IMG/VR virus record: IMGVR_UViG_3300044691_000338
Location: 1 to 64,000 of that record
Source: a virus
Strand: one strand, 5' to 3'
Length of the DNA stretch: 64,000 nt
A program made the position numbers and the translations under genes. The notes beneath the pieces are model-generated. The model worked only from the letters and a program-made list of their open reading frames with translations. It made no database searches and was not told where the DNA came from. Shown here piece by piece: positions 35,104 through 42,966 of this stretch (position 1 is the first letter of the stretch; each line of letters starts with the position of its first letter).

Positions 35104-35637
35104 TCAGACGGGCACTGGCTGCGAAGTCTCGACCACCCCTGCGGTGTCGATGCCGATCTGGTCTGCTACGAAGGCGGGCGGCACCATGTCGAAGGTCTCG
35201 GCGTTGTCGGCGGTGTTACCGGCGGAGTCGGTGATCGCGATGCCAATGCCGGTGAGCATCGGGCTGGTAACATGAAGCCAATTCGTGCTGACGGTGGTCT
35301 GCCCAGCGGCATTCTTATCGATGACAGCCTGGAGATTGACCGGATCGGCGCTGACCACGGTGAACACATCGGTCGGATCGACCGGATCAAGTGCGCCAGT
35401 GGTGGGGTTCTTCAGCGTGAGAATGAAATGCGCGACGACATTGGTCTTCAAGGGATAAGCGGCCATGACGGGTTCTCCGGTTGTGAGGTTTGTGAGCGTG
35501 GGTTGCAGCAACACGTAATCGGGCGGGCCGGGATGTTCGTAGCGCAGGACCAGATCCAGCGCGACCGCGAACGGGACCTCCAGCGCAACCCCGTTGCCCC
35601 GGTATTCGACGAATACTTGCACTGTGTGGTGGGCCAT
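35104..35637 (-). CDS. Beta-rich protein, 177 aa, possibly structural
   Basis: The start MAHHTVQVFVEYRGNGVALE (35637) was preferred to one 11 codons upstream. The pattern of short beta strands with Thr/Asp/Gly turns (DPVDPTDVFTVVSADPVNLQ; GIGIAITDSAGNTADNAETF) suggests an Ig-like fold. Last gene of the transcript from the right. Function unknown. Confidence 0.55.
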   Translation of the reverse strand: MAHHTVQVFVEYRGNGVALEVPFAVALDLVLRYEHPGPPDYVLLQPTLTNLTTGEPVMAAYPLKTNVVAHFILTLKNPTTGALDPVDPTDVFTVVSADPVNLQAVIDKNAAGQTTVSTNWLHVTSPMLTGIGIAITDSAGNTADNAETFDMVPPAFVADQIGIDTAGVVETSQPVPV

Positions 35638-35696
35638 GGGCGGGTGTGTAGGGCAGGGAATCGGGAGCACGCAAGTGACGGTTTAGGTCACGGAGC

Positions 35697-36185
35697 CTAA
35701 TAGGCGGCGATCGCGGCGACGGCGAGCTTCCGCCAAGATCCTCGGTGGTTGCGCCCCAAAGCTAGCCAAACCCGAGGAACGTCCTTTGACGCCAAATAGA
35801 TCGCCTCGGCTACACGTTCGACGCGTGCCTCATCGGTCGGGGGAACGGGAACGCGCCGGTCAGGCACTTCGATACCAAAACCGGTGAACCCCACGTTGGC
35901 GGCTTCCAGAGCGCGGCGCAGCGCCACGTTGTTGGCCCGCGTGATGGAGCGCGAGGTGTGGTGTTCAAAGGCGGTGATTGTTCGCTCACTTACTCCGCTC
36001 GCCGCGGCAAGTTGCTTGCGCGACATCCGCGCCGCCGCGCGACCCATCCTGCACTGGTGCGGCCAAATGTCAGCGCCACTGGGCATAGGGATGCCCAACT
36101 TCTCCGCCGCCTTGGCGAGCGCTCTCACCTGATCGGAAGGGCGCATTGGGCCGAGGATTGGGTCAGTCACGCATCCATGCTCCAT
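35697..36185 (-). CDS. Cro/CI (XRE)-type DNA-binding protein, 162 aa
   Basis: A helix-turn-helix lies at residues about 45-100: MSRKQLAAASGVSERTITAF followed by LRRALEAANVGFTGFG. That is the XRE layout with an extended C-terminal helix. A conserved-looking tail (DEARVERVAEAIYLASKD) follows. The start is uncertain: ATG 36185, or GTG 36169 which overlaps the upstream stop and has GGAG upstream. A second regulator far from the immunity region; it may act on late or lysogenic genes. Confidence 0.6.
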   Translation of the reverse strand: MEHGCVTDPILGPMRPSDQVRALAKAAEKLGIPMPSGADIWPHQCRMGRAAARMSRKQLAAASGVSERTITAFEHHTSRSITRANNVALRRALEAANVGFTGFGIEVPDRRVPVPPTDEARVERVAEAIYLASKDVPRVWLALGRNHRGSWRKLAVAAIAAY

Positions 36186-36438
36186 CGTGAAGCGGGACGA
36201 TCCGGACACGATAGTCGGACTGTCGGTCGGTCTGCCACCGCTCTGGCGGTAGCACCTGCCCGGTTTCGATCACCCATCGCAGCCGCTCGGTCTGGGTATT
36301 TCCCGGCGCCTCATTCATGATCACGCTGAGTGGCGAAAGCATGGTGACGGCGAGTATTTCGCCCTTGCCGTTGATGATCGCCCATCCACCGGTCTGCATA
36401 TGCGATCTGGTATCCAACAGTTCCGTGGGGTCAGCCAT
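36163..36438 (-). CDS. Small protein, 91 aa, unknown function
   Basis: Starts MADPTELLDTRSHMQTGGW at 36438. Contains a beta-sheet stretch (GWAIINGKGEILAVTMLSPL) and QTERLRWVIETGQVLPPERW. Overlaps both neighbouring genes. No family recognised. Confidence 0.55.
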   Translation of the reverse strand: MADPTELLDTRSHMQTGGWAIINGKGEILAVTMLSPLSVIMNEAPGNTQTERLRWVIETGQVLPPERWQTDRQSDYRVRIVPLHDGAWMRD

Positions 36439-36784
36439 CGACCCGATACCCATCACCCGCGTCCGGCGGCTCGCCCATGGCCTGCTTCAGCCTCGCAGTG
36501 TTCAGCGCCTCAACGTAGTGCGCGAAGTTGTCGCGATCGGTCAGAGGCATCTCGATGTGCAGTTCGCTCGGCGGGTGGAACAGCACGATGCACGGGTCCT
36601 GATCGGGCACATGGAACAGCCGCGCCTCGATATCGTCCGGCAGGTCGGGCAGCGCGTCCCGCTCGATCTTCGGCATGGACCGGATGATGATCTTCACTGT
36701 CTCCGCGGCAAGCGGGTGGCCGGCCGCGTCCAGCAGCGGGGACTTGAGCCCGGCCGTTCCCATGAGGGCTCGCTTGTCGGTCAT
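36431..36784 (-). CDS. Protein of 117 aa, unknown function
   Basis: Starts MTDKRALMGTAGLKSPLLDA at 36784, overlapping the upstream stop as ATGA. An alpha/beta pattern with ARLFHVPDQDPCIVLFHPPS and a helical end (NFAHYVEALNTARLKQAM). No motif recognised. Confidence 0.55.
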   Translation of the reverse strand: MTDKRALMGTAGLKSPLLDAAGHPLAAETVKIIIRSMPKIERDALPDLPDDIEARLFHVPDQDPCIVLFHPPSELHIEMPLTDRDNFAHYVEALNTARLKQAMGEPPDAGDGYRVDG

Positions 36785-36963
36785 TTCGTGGCGGCCTTCT
36801 GAATGCGGTCGGTCAGCAACTTCCGCTGTTCCAGGTTGTGCTCTCGATATGGGTTTTTCGGGCAATCGAATGTGTGGACGATATACGAAACGTCGCAGAA
36901 CTCTGGCCCCGTGATCGAGGCGCCACAGCCGTCGCAGCGAAATGTCTTGCGAACGTCGGTCAC
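36781..36963 (-). CDS. Zinc-ribbon-like small protein, 60 aa
   Basis: CDGCGASITGPEFCDVSYIV to FDCP gives four Cys (residues 10, 13, 23, 34) that could bind zinc, followed by a basic helix (EQRKLLTDRIQKAATK). Coupled by ATGA at both ends. Function unknown. Confidence 0.55.
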   Translation of the reverse strand: MTDVRKTFRCDGCGASITGPEFCDVSYIVHTFDCPKNPYREHNLEQRKLLTDRIQKAATK

Positions 36964-37703
36964 AACGGCCCCATGCGCCGCGGATCGTGCCCAAAGTCAC
37001 GGAACGGATTTCTCGCTGGCTCAGGCTTGGCGTCAGGGTCCTCGAACGCCACCGGTGTCGATGCCAGGACAGACTTCAACTCGCCTATGCGAGCGTCCTT
37101 CATGGCCAGCGCCTGGCGGAGCAGGGCGATCTCGGTGGCAGCGTCACCCAAGGCATGCGCCTGCCGCTCGATCATGGTGTTCAGTTCGCCATTCCGCTCA
37201 GTCGTCTCGCAATACAGTTTACCCAACGCTTGGTTTTCACCGCGAGCCTTCTCGCGGTCCTGCTGTGTCCAGCGAAGCGCTTGTGCGGTTTCCAGGTGCG
37301 CGGCGTGTTCCGCCTGATATGAGACTGGCGAAACCGGCTCAAGCGACCGCATGGCGCGGTAGATGACCTCATTCTCGGTGATGGCAGACGAGAAGACACC
37401 AAGACCGTGCAATTCCCGCGCCTCACCACCAGCTACCTTCATTTCGTCCGTCACCGGGATTTCAGCGGCGGGCGGCGGCCACGGTCTGCCGCTCACTGTC
37501 ACCCGATATGACGCCGACGCTCCAGGTTCGGTGAGCGTACCGACGTCGCCTGGTGGATATGGGTTGTGGTCCAGGTCCGCAGGCGGCGAATGATGTCGGC
37601 TGATCCGATCCGTATCGGTGTAGACCAGAGGCATCGCGAACGGCGCCATTCTCTCTCCTGGATTGTTCAGCATGGCGGCGATCTGCTCGTCCCATTCGTC
37701 CAC
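36960..37703 (-). CDS. Protein with C-terminal coiled coil, 247 aa, unknown function
   Basis: Residues 1-90 are Pro-rich and probably extended. Residues 120-215 form a long helix with heptad-like spacing (EHAAHLETAQALRWTQQDRE; LNTMIERQAHALGDAATEIA). No enzymatic motif. First of a coupled set with the zinc-ribbon gene. Confidence 0.55.
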   Translation of the reverse strand: MDEWDEQIAAMLNNPGERMAPFAMPLVYTDTDRISRHHSPPADLDHNPYPPGDVGTLTEPGASASYRVTVSGRPWPPPAAEIPVTDEMKVAGGEARELHGLGVFSSAITENEVIYRAMRSLEPVSPVSYQAEHAAHLETAQALRWTQQDREKARGENQALGKLYCETTERNGELNTMIERQAHALGDAATEIALLRQALAMKDARIGELKSVLASTPVAFEDPDAKPEPARNPFRDFGHDPRRMGPL

Positions 37704-37717
37704 GTCAGCCTCCTTTG

Positions 37718-38023
37718 TCAGAACTGGTTCGGATCGAAGATCGGATCGGACAACTCCGGTTCACTATACGGGACTTCGCCCATTTCGATAGGTGATTTTC
37801 CTTCCGCGATCCGTCTTCCGTCCCGTTTGATCGCCTGCTCCAGCAGATACAGCAGGTGCTCGCGCTGCGCCCGGCGAGACTTCCCCGGTGGCGTCAGGGG
37901 TTGGCCCACCCAGTATGATCCCGAGCCACTGTAGCCAATGATCTTGATCGAGTCGCGGTCGTTGATCGGGTCGTACCACTTGACCTCGTTCCAGCCGGTC
38001 ATGTGGGGTTCGAGGTCGGGCAT
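37718..38023 (-). CDS. Protein of 101 aa, unknown function
   Basis: Starts MPDLEPHMTGWNEVKWYDPI with a beta-rich first half and a helical middle (RAQREHLLYLLEQAIKRDGR), ending in an acidic tail. The ATG overlaps the stop of the Ntn-hydrolase-like gene. Confidence 0.55.
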   Translation of the reverse strand: MPDLEPHMTGWNEVKWYDPINDRDSIKIIGYSGSGSYWVGQPLTPPGKSRRAQREHLLYLLEQAIKRDGRRIAEGKSPIEMGEVPYSEPELSDPIFDPNQF

Positions 38024-38481
38024 CAGGCAAGGGTCACGCTTTCGGAATGCACCTCACCGCCGAAACCGGCGAGCATCTTGCCGACCAGGCGCACGGCTTC
38101 GACCGCCGACAATCCGCACGCCATGCCGGCTTCCGCCACCAATCCGGCCGCATAACCGCCGATGGTCGTGGGGTTCGGCTGCGGATAGAACCCATCCACC
38201 CCGATGCCGTTGCGCCACACGGTGCCGTCGGGTCGCAGCATGAGGATGTCCACCTCATTGTTTTCCGCGCGTGTGCCGTAGAACGTTGGGCGCGTCTCAG
38301 GCCCTCCCGCGAGAAACCATTGCTGCGCCGCGTAGCAATCGACCACGGAACCAGAAGTGCCAATGATCCGGCCATCCGGCAACCGGACAATCTTCGGAAA
38401 CGCGACCGGACCGATCAGGTCCCCGCTTCGAACGATACCATCGGCTGCCATGGTGGCATCCTTCACCGCGATTATCGTCAT
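38023..38481 (-). CDS. Ntn-hydrolase (HslV/proteasome-beta)-like protein, 152 aa
   Basis: The N-terminus MTIIAVKDATMAADG is the classical start of HslV-like proteins, leaving Thr2 as a possible catalytic residue after Met removal. KIVRLPDGRIIGTSGS and TTIGGYAAGLVAEAGMACGL plus SAVEAVRLVGKM fit the fold, including the Gly-rich helix start. Phages do carry such proteins, with unknown substrates; a role in protein processing or in host defence is possible. No partner ATPase is visible. Confidence 0.6.
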   Translation of the reverse strand: MTIIAVKDATMAADGIVRSGDLIGPVAFPKIVRLPDGRIIGTSGSVVDCYAAQQWFLAGGPETRPTFYGTRAENNEVDILMLRPDGTVWRNGIGVDGFYPQPNPTTIGGYAAGLVAEAGMACGLSAVEAVRLVGKMLAGFGGEVHSESVTLA

Positions 38482-38780
38482 GCTTCGGACGCCGGCCGCG
38501 CGTCCACCATCAGGTCATTGGGCATCCCGGCGCGCGAGCGGATGCCTTTGACCTCTTCGATCAGGATTGCCCGGTCCTCGTGAAAGCGCGCCAGGATGCG
38601 GGCGTAGGCCGTGCGAACCAACTCCAACTCATCAATGTCCAGTTGTGTTGCCGCGCGCCGCTCCAGTGTCGTCGCATCCCAAACCATCAACGCCATATTC
38701 GATCGATCCCTTGGCCAGCCGCACCAGCGGCATTTCCCGCGTTCGTATATGCACCATGACAGACACGGCTCAGGACGCAT
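38478..38780 (-). CDS. Small protein with N-terminal Cys cluster, 100 aa
   Basis: The ATG at 38780 directly follows the TAG of the previous gene. The first 28 residues carry CLSWCIYERGKCRWCGWP, a likely zinc site. The ATG at 38696 (MALMVWDATTLERRAAT) has a better SD (AAGGGA) and could give a 72-residue form instead. The C-terminal half is helical. Confidence 0.5.
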   Translation of the reverse strand: MRPEPCLSWCIYERGKCRWCGWPRDRSNMALMVWDATTLERRAATQLDIDELELVRTAYARILARFHEDRAILIEEVKGIRSRAGMPNDLMVDARPASEA

Positions 38781-38933
38781 CTACATCTTCTGCCGCTGGC
38801 TCGGCTTCCCGTATGTCGTCTTGGCCACGACCTGGGGGATCGATGCCTTGTCGACCTTCTTGTTCACGCCGCTGGCCTTGATCCGGCCCTGCGGCTTCTC
38901 CTTCGTGCCGTGGCCCTTACCCTTGGTCTTCAT
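38781..38933 (-). CDS. Small Lys-rich protein, 50 aa
   Basis: MKTKGKGHGTKEKPQGRIKA, then KVDKASIPQVVAKTTYGKPS. Strongly basic. Starts inside the end of the upstream gene (17-base overlap) and stops immediately before the next ATG. One of several tiny basic proteins in this stretch, possibly nucleic-acid binding. Confidence 0.5.
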   Translation of the reverse strand: MKTKGKGHGTKEKPQGRIKASGVNKKVDKASIPQVVAKTTYGKPSQRQKM

Positions 38934-39123
38934 GGTGATGCTCCTTGGTGAACGGTATGGCGCGCAACTCATCAGCCAACTGGTGCGCTGCGCCCTCCGA
39001 GATTTTGTAGACGAACCGGTGCCCGCTATCGTCGATGAGGACCAGCGCCGCATACGATCCGTCAGGATGGCGTTCTCCGATCCCATCGACAGGGCCATAT
39101 GCGCTTACCTGCTTGAGGCTCAT
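38917..39123 (-). CDS. Small protein, 68 aa, unknown function
   Basis: Starts MSLKQVSAYGPVDGIGERHP at 39123 (ATGA with the upstream gene). Beta strands with SYAALVLIDDSGHRFVYKIS, then a helix AAHQLADELRAI. Looks like a small folded domain. No family recognised. Confidence 0.55.
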   Translation of the reverse strand: MSLKQVSAYGPVDGIGERHPDGSYAALVLIDDSGHRFVYKISEGAAHQLADELRAIPFTKEHHHEDQG

Positions 39124-39389
39124 GGCGCTGGTTCTCCTTTGTTGGTCGGCTTCGTGAGGTAGTGGCCCCGGTCGACGTAGCCTTCCGACCCGGCCAAGGA
39201 GGTCGCGGCGGCCCTGATTTGCTCGTAACCCCACGGGCCCGGCGCGGCGACGTGCGAACTATCGCAGTAGACGCACCACCATTCGACGCCAGTATCCCGA
39301 TGCACGCCCTTCAGCCCGGCCATGCCGCCTATGGTTGCGCGCTCGTAGCGGTATTCCGGGTTCGCGGCGATGATCTCGTCAGCCGTCAT
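39120..39389 (-). CDS. Small protein, 89 aa, unknown function
   Basis: MTADEIIAANPEYRYERATI with WWCVYCDSSHVAAPGPW, a single CxxC pair. Coupled by ATGA on both sides. Confidence 0.55.
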   Translation of the reverse strand: MTADEIIAANPEYRYERATIGGMAGLKGVHRDTGVEWWCVYCDSSHVAAPGPWGYEQIRAAATSLAGSEGYVDRGHYLTKPTNKGEPAP

Positions 39390-39586
39390 GCTGATGCCGC
39401 CCGCGTCGCTGCGGTGAACGGGTCAGGATCAATCTGCTCGACTTCAGCCCAATGGCCAGGTGCGATCGCTCGAACGAGAGTGTCGTCTTCATTGTGGAAC
39501 GTCAGTTCGCCGCGCGTGCTGATGTCCCAATAGCATGCGTCGCACTCCATGCTGGTGGCGTTCGGTCGCGTGACGCGCAACTTCAT
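39386..39586 (-). CDS. Small CxxC protein, 66 aa
   Basis: MKLRVTRPNATSMECDACYW with one CDAC pair, then an acidic beta-rich region. Overlaps both neighbours by four bases. Unknown function. Confidence 0.55.
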   Translation of the reverse strand: MKLRVTRPNATSMECDACYWDISTRGELTFHNEDDTLVRAIAPGHWAEVEQIDPDPFTAATRAASA

Positions 39587-39750
39587 CTGCGTCCTCCCAT
39601 CGACCCGTCCCCGGACTGTGCCGACAGCTTGGGCTTGCCCTTGCTGGTGAAATTTCTGTCGTAGGCCTGGTCCTTCGGGGTGACGTCGTGCGGCGGGCCC
39701 TTCTTCTTCGGCTTCGCGGTCTTGGCCAGCGTCAGCATCGAGTTCTTCAT
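39583..39750 (-). CDS. Small basic protein, 55 aa
   Basis: MKNSMLTLAKTAKPKKKGPP, then KDQAYDRNFTSKGKPKLSAQ. Lys-rich with an amphipathic start. The ATG overlaps the stop of the next upstream basic protein gene. Unknown function. Confidence 0.5.
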   Translation of the reverse strand: MKNSMLTLAKTAKPKKKGPPHDVTPKDQAYDRNFTSKGKPKLSAQSGDGSMGGRR

Positions 39751-40055
39751 CGCTTGCTCCTTTTCGGCACCGTGACCTTCGCCGTGCCTTTGTTGACCGA
39801 GGCCATCTTCTTCACCCCGTATTTCTGCGCCGATGCCTTGCGGATCACCTGCTCGCCCTTGTGCACCTTGACCGGACCGGTGGCCTTCACCTTCCCGCCC
39901 TTGCGCATGCCCTGCTCGTTGTCGTCCGGGTTCCGCGGCGCCGGCCCGCGCACCACGTTCTTGTCCGCCGAGGCTGATGACGGATCGACACGGATGCCTG
40001 GATCCGCTCCTCCGGCGAAACCGCGCGACCGATAGCCAGGATTGGGCGATCTCAT
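39747..40055 (-). CDS. Basic protein, 102 aa
   Basis: Arg/Gly/Pro-rich N-terminal half (MRSPNPGYRSRGFAGGADPG) and a Lys-rich C-terminal half (KGEQVIRKASAQKYGVKKMA, ending PKRSKR). Coupled on both sides. Possibly binds nucleic acid. Confidence 0.5.
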   Translation of the reverse strand: MRSPNPGYRSRGFAGGADPGIRVDPSSASADKNVVRGPAPRNPDDNEQGMRKGGKVKATGPVKVHKGEQVIRKASAQKYGVKKMASVNKGTAKVTVPKRSKR

Positions 40056-40204
40056 TTCTTCTTCCTCGATGGGTGCTTCTTGAGCTGCGAGTTGGCCCCC
40101 ATCGCCGCCTGCTTCGGTGTCGCGCCGCGATCAAGCATCGAGTCCTCGATATGGCGGAACTGGCGCTTCTTCGCCGCAGTGTTGGCACGTTTCGGGTAAG
40201 GCAT
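40052..40204 (-). CDS. Small basic protein, 50 aa
   Basis: MPYPKRANTAAKKRQFRHIE, DSMLDRGATPKQAAMGANSQ, then LKKHPSRKKK. GGGAG lies ten bases upstream of the ATG; an in-frame ATG 27 bases further up is the alternative. Its TGA overlaps the next ATG. Lys/Arg-rich, helical, similar in style to the other tiny basic proteins here. Confidence 0.5.
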   Translation of the reverse strand: MPYPKRANTAAKKRQFRHIEDSMLDRGATPKQAAMGANSQLKKHPSRKKK

Positions 40205-40267
40205 CGCCAGAAACTCCCTCTTTCCGCCCATTCATACGGCAGGTGCACCGTTATCGGTCAATCGCCT

Positions 40268-41017
40268 TCAATAAAACGCCCAGAACAGCCCGAGCATGCC
40301 GAGGGTAACCCCTAAGCAATTCACCAGCGGCCATGGAAACCTCGGCTTCTCATAAGGCGCAGGAACAAGGATATATGGCGGCAGTTTGCCATACTCGCTC
40401 GGGGGCGGCGTGTCCGCGATCGCGAGCCGCGAAACGTGCGTGGGCACCTCCACACCATGGATTTCGCACAAGTCAGCCAGCACCTCCCGCGTGACATCGC
40501 GCGTCGCGCCAGCGATCGAGACAATGCGAGCCTTCGAGGCCCGATATCCGTCCTTGTGCTCAACAACATGCCCCCAAAGGAGCACGCTACCCCACACGTA
40601 GCCGTAACCATGCTCGACGGCCTTTTGAAACGCCCGGCGCTTATCCTTGAACGCCCAGATACCCGCGCCATCATGATCGCCTGGGACGCCCTCGGAGACC
40701 TCACCCGGCATCCAGGCATAATCAGCCGAGTATGACCACAGATGACCGTTCTTCACGCGCCAGATGCGCCAGCCGATCAGATCCTCGACCTTCATGCCAG
40801 CGGATGGCAGGGGTTCGAGCGGTTTTGTTGGAGTGCTGTTCTGCACGGCGGCGGCGAGGGCCGAGTAAACGGCAACGGTACCGAATGGCATGGCTTGCAA
40901 GTACCTCTGAGCCAGAGTGTTGCCGAGTTGGGTGTTTATTTGCTGGTAGTAAGCGCGGGCAGGGCACGCCAATCCTGACGTGAGGCAGTCCGCACGACCG
41001 CAATAATTGCATCCCAT
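40268..41017 (-). CDS. Zn-site and membrane-anchored protein, 249 aa, unknown function
   Basis: N-terminal Cys cluster CNYCGRADCLTSGLACPA. The middle part, GWRIWRVKNGHLWSYSADYA to DHDGAGIWAFKDKRRAFQKA and GYVWGSVLLWGHVVEHKDGY, is of a type seen in many phage and bacterial hypothetical proteins. A C-terminal hydrophobic segment (WPLVNCLGVTLGMLGLFWAF) is probably a membrane anchor. Function unknown. The ATG overlaps the stop of the 40-aa gene. Confidence 0.6.
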   Translation of the reverse strand: MGCNYCGRADCLTSGLACPARAYYQQINTQLGNTLAQRYLQAMPFGTVAVYSALAAAVQNSTPTKPLEPLPSAGMKVEDLIGWRIWRVKNGHLWSYSADYAWMPGEVSEGVPGDHDGAGIWAFKDKRRAFQKAVEHGYGYVWGSVLLWGHVVEHKDGYRASKARIVSIAGATRDVTREVLADLCEIHGVEVPTHVSRLAIADTPPPSEYGKLPPYILVPAPYEKPRFPWPLVNCLGVTLGMLGLFWAFY

Positions 41018-41139
41018 CAGGCCGGTTCTTTCTCAGGAACGCGCTCGGGCTCACGAACCGGCGCTGGTTCACGCGTCGGCTCGATCGGCTCAGACAGCGG
41101 CACAACTTCCCAGCGTTTCAGGGGCTCACCGATTTCCAT
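41017..41139 (-). CDS. Very small Pro/Glu-rich protein, 40 aa
   Basis: MEIGEPLKRWEVVPLSEPIE then a run of EP, RE and PV pairs ending EKEPA. A perfect AAAGGAGG stands six bases before the ATG, the strongest ribosome site in this region, and the TGA overlaps the next ATG (TGATG). Probably an extended, acidic linker-like peptide. Confidence 0.55.
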   Translation of the reverse strand: MEIGEPLKRWEVVPLSEPIEPTREPAPVREPERVPEKEPA

Positions 41140-41141
41140 GG

Positions 41142-41264
41142 TTATCCTCCTTTGTGGGCGCACCAGCGCGCCCCGAGATAGATCAGCACCATCGCCAGAG
41201 CGAGCGCCGCGGCTTTCAGCAGGCCGAGGACGTTGACTTTGTCCGGTAGCATCAGCCGGGTCAT
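41142..41264 (-). CDS. Tiny membrane protein, 40 aa, one transmembrane segment
   Basis: MTRLMLPDKVNVLGLLKAAA then LALAMVLIYLGARWCAHKGG. A single hydrophobic helix with a charged end. The ATG overlaps the TGA of a second tiny membrane gene directly upstream. The pair could be lysis-related (holin or pinholin type), but nothing else here proves this. Confidence 0.5.
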   Translation of the reverse strand: MTRLMLPDKVNVLGLLKAAALALAMVLIYLGARWCAHKGG

Positions 41265-41398
41265 GACAGCATCAGCCCGACACAGGACCCGGCACAACAC
41301 GCCAGCAGCCAGTATCCCATGCGCTGCCGATTGTGGACCAGCGAACACAGCGAGGCGATGCCGAACACCACCTCGGCAGCAGCGAAGCACCAGATCAT
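41261..41398 (-). CDS. Tiny membrane protein, 45 aa, two hydrophobic segments
   Basis: MIWCFAAAEVVFGIASLCSL, a short basic loop (VHNRQRM), then GYWLLACCAGSCVGLMLS. GGAG is five bases before the ATG. Two short membrane helices with a positive turn recall small holins; several Cys are unusual. Coupled to the 40-aa membrane gene. Confidence 0.5.
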   Translation of the reverse strand: MIWCFAAAEVVFGIASLCSLVHNRQRMGYWLLACCAGSCVGLMLS

Positions 41399-41400
41399 GT

Positions 41401-41682
41401 CTACTCCGTCCCCGCTCGAATGCGCTCTGCCCGGTCAGGCGAGTATTCGTAGAACCGTTTCCACCCCCGATCGGTCCACACAATGTCGGCCGCCAGGACG
41501 TCGGCCCAGAACTGACTGCCGGTGGCGTTCTCCCCCTCGATCAGCGCCGGCCCATCCTTTCGGTCCTGCTTCGGATCCTCTGGCGCACCGAATGAGGGTA
41601 TGCCTTCCACCAGAGCGGCGACGTGCTGGCCGGCCTCATTGGTGCGGCCGACGACGTGGTAACGCTTGCCTGCCTCGATCAT
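41401..41682 (-). CDS. Protein of 93 aa, unknown function
   Basis: Start MIEAGKRYHVVGRTNEAGQH at 41682, with GGAG upstream. A beta-rich beginning and a C-terminal segment DIVWTDRGWKRFYEYSPDRA. Its stop TAG lies within the SD of the next gene. Confidence 0.55.
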   Translation of the reverse strand: MIEAGKRYHVVGRTNEAGQHVAALVEGIPSFGAPEDPKQDRKDGPALIEGENATGSQFWADVLAADIVWTDRGWKRFYEYSPDRAERIRAGTE

Positions 41683-41684
41683 TG

Positions 41685-42002
41685 TTACTCCGCCCCCCGT
41701 TTGGCCTTCACGGCTTCGATCAGTTGCGCAGCATCGGCGATGCAGGTGAAGCAATATCGGCCCGACGGATCGGCATATTCCCCGATACGGACCAAACTCG
41801 GCACGTCCGCGCCACACGAGTTGCACCACCACAATTTGTCGTCGGGCTTGTGCTCAATCGACACATACTTCGCCCGCGGCGTGAGCGGTGGCGTCTCGGT
41901 CTCGACTGCTGCGATCAAATGGCACATTTCGGCCTGATCCTGCGCTTCGACGTTAAGGTCGCGCGCCAACATCAACAGCAGCTTCCGCTCGGCCGGCGTC
42001 AT
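41685..42002 (-). CDS. Zinc-binding-like protein, 105 aa
   Basis: Start MTPAERKLLLMLARDLNVEA at 42002 (ATGA). Two Cys pairs, CNSCGADVP and CFTC, about 25 residues apart, suggest a zinc ribbon. N- and C-terminal helices flank it. Function unknown. Confidence 0.55.
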   Translation of the reverse strand: MTPAERKLLLMLARDLNVEAQDQAEMCHLIAAVETETPPLTPRAKYVSIEHKPDDKLWWCNSCGADVPSLVRIGEYADPSGRYCFTCIADAAQLIEAVKAKRGAE

Positions 42003-42313
42003 GGCTTCGTGGCCTCCTGGATCATCGCGTTCCACCAGCAATGAAGCGGTGTGTTCGGCGAGTGAAATTCTGTCGGCATGAAAGCGCCGTGCACCGCGGC
42101 CAACCCGATCATCCCATTGACCACTTCGGATACGGGGTGATCCTGGGCCGCTTTATGCATCGCCTCCGTGGCCTTGCGCGGCACGATCACGAACCCCGCG
42201 TCCGACAGGCGATCGATCAGCGCGCCCGCCATCTTGTCGTACTCGAGGTCGATCTGGTGTTGTATTTGGTTCAGCGCGGCCAAGTAGGCAATGATCACTT
42301 CGCGTGGTGTCAT
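41999..42313 (-). CDS. Protein of 104 aa, unknown function
   Basis: Start MTPREVIIAYLAALNQIQHQ at 42313 (ATGA with the upstream gene). Helical; contains VIVPRKATEAMHKAAQDHPV and ends with a Trp-containing tail. Phage proteins of this general look are common and uncharacterised. Confidence 0.55.
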   Translation of the reverse strand: MTPREVIIAYLAALNQIQHQIDLEYDKMAGALIDRLSDAGFVIVPRKATEAMHKAAQDHPVSEVVNGMIGLAAVHGAFMPTEFHSPNTPLHCWWNAMIQEATKP

Positions 42314-42966
42314 GTCGCCGATCCCTCCGCGCCGCTCCACGTTTGATGCCAGCGGGTGCCCATTGGTGTCCGCACCCAACCGTGGCCGCCTCGGACCACC
42401 AGCCCATCGCCTTCCAGATGCGCCAGGATCGCCTCCATGCGGTCGACGGTCGTGCCTTCGCCAGCCGTGTTAGCACCGACCAGATACTGGATCGATACGC
42501 CCTCGCCTTCCTCCAGCAGCCCCAGCGCGGACACCATATCGCCCGGCGGCACGATCTCGTGGTGCACCGCACGCGCATTGTGCGGCACCGCGCGAGATGC
42601 GCCGACCATGCCAGCCACGCCACTCTCGAATGTTCTGACTGTATCGCCTTCCTGCGGTTCCTCGCCTTCGAGCCAAGACGGGCCTTTGGCGGTCACAGCC
42701 TGACGGCGGGCTATCTCATCGCGCCAGATCCGGTGCCACGTCGAGCCCTTCTCGGTGAGGCGCCAGAGCCGCAGCTTACCGAACCAGCCCCTCTCTCCCT
42801 CGACAAGGCCGAGTTCGATCGCGAGCCGCCCCATGCGTCGGGGATCAGCATCGAGGTGCTTGGTCAGCCAGTCCGGAGTGCGCGGCATCTCATCCAACGC
42901 AGCCAGAACGGCGCCGACCGGCGGGCTGATCAGCGTCATCACCTCGCCAACAGAGGGAGCGGTCAT
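42310..42966 (-). CDS. Winged-helix-like protein, 218 aa
   Basis: Two segments look like winged helices: residues about 12-75 (LDEMPRTPDWLTKHLDADPR to LWRLTEKG) and 145-215 (TTVDRMEAILAHLEGDGLVV with a following wing). It may bind DNA or act in regulation. Overlaps its neighbours by ATGA. No family name recognised. Confidence 0.5.
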   Translation of the reverse strand: MTAPSVGEVMTLISPPVGAVLAALDEMPRTPDWLTKHLDADPRRMGRLAIELGLVEGERGWFGKLRLWRLTEKGSTWHRIWRDEIARRQAVTAKGPSWLEGEEPQEGDTVRTFESGVAGMVGASRAVPHNARAVHHEIVPPGDMVSALGLLEEGEGVSIQYLVGANTAGEGTTVDRMEAILAHLEGDGLVVRGGHGWVRTPMGTRWHQTWSGAEGSAT

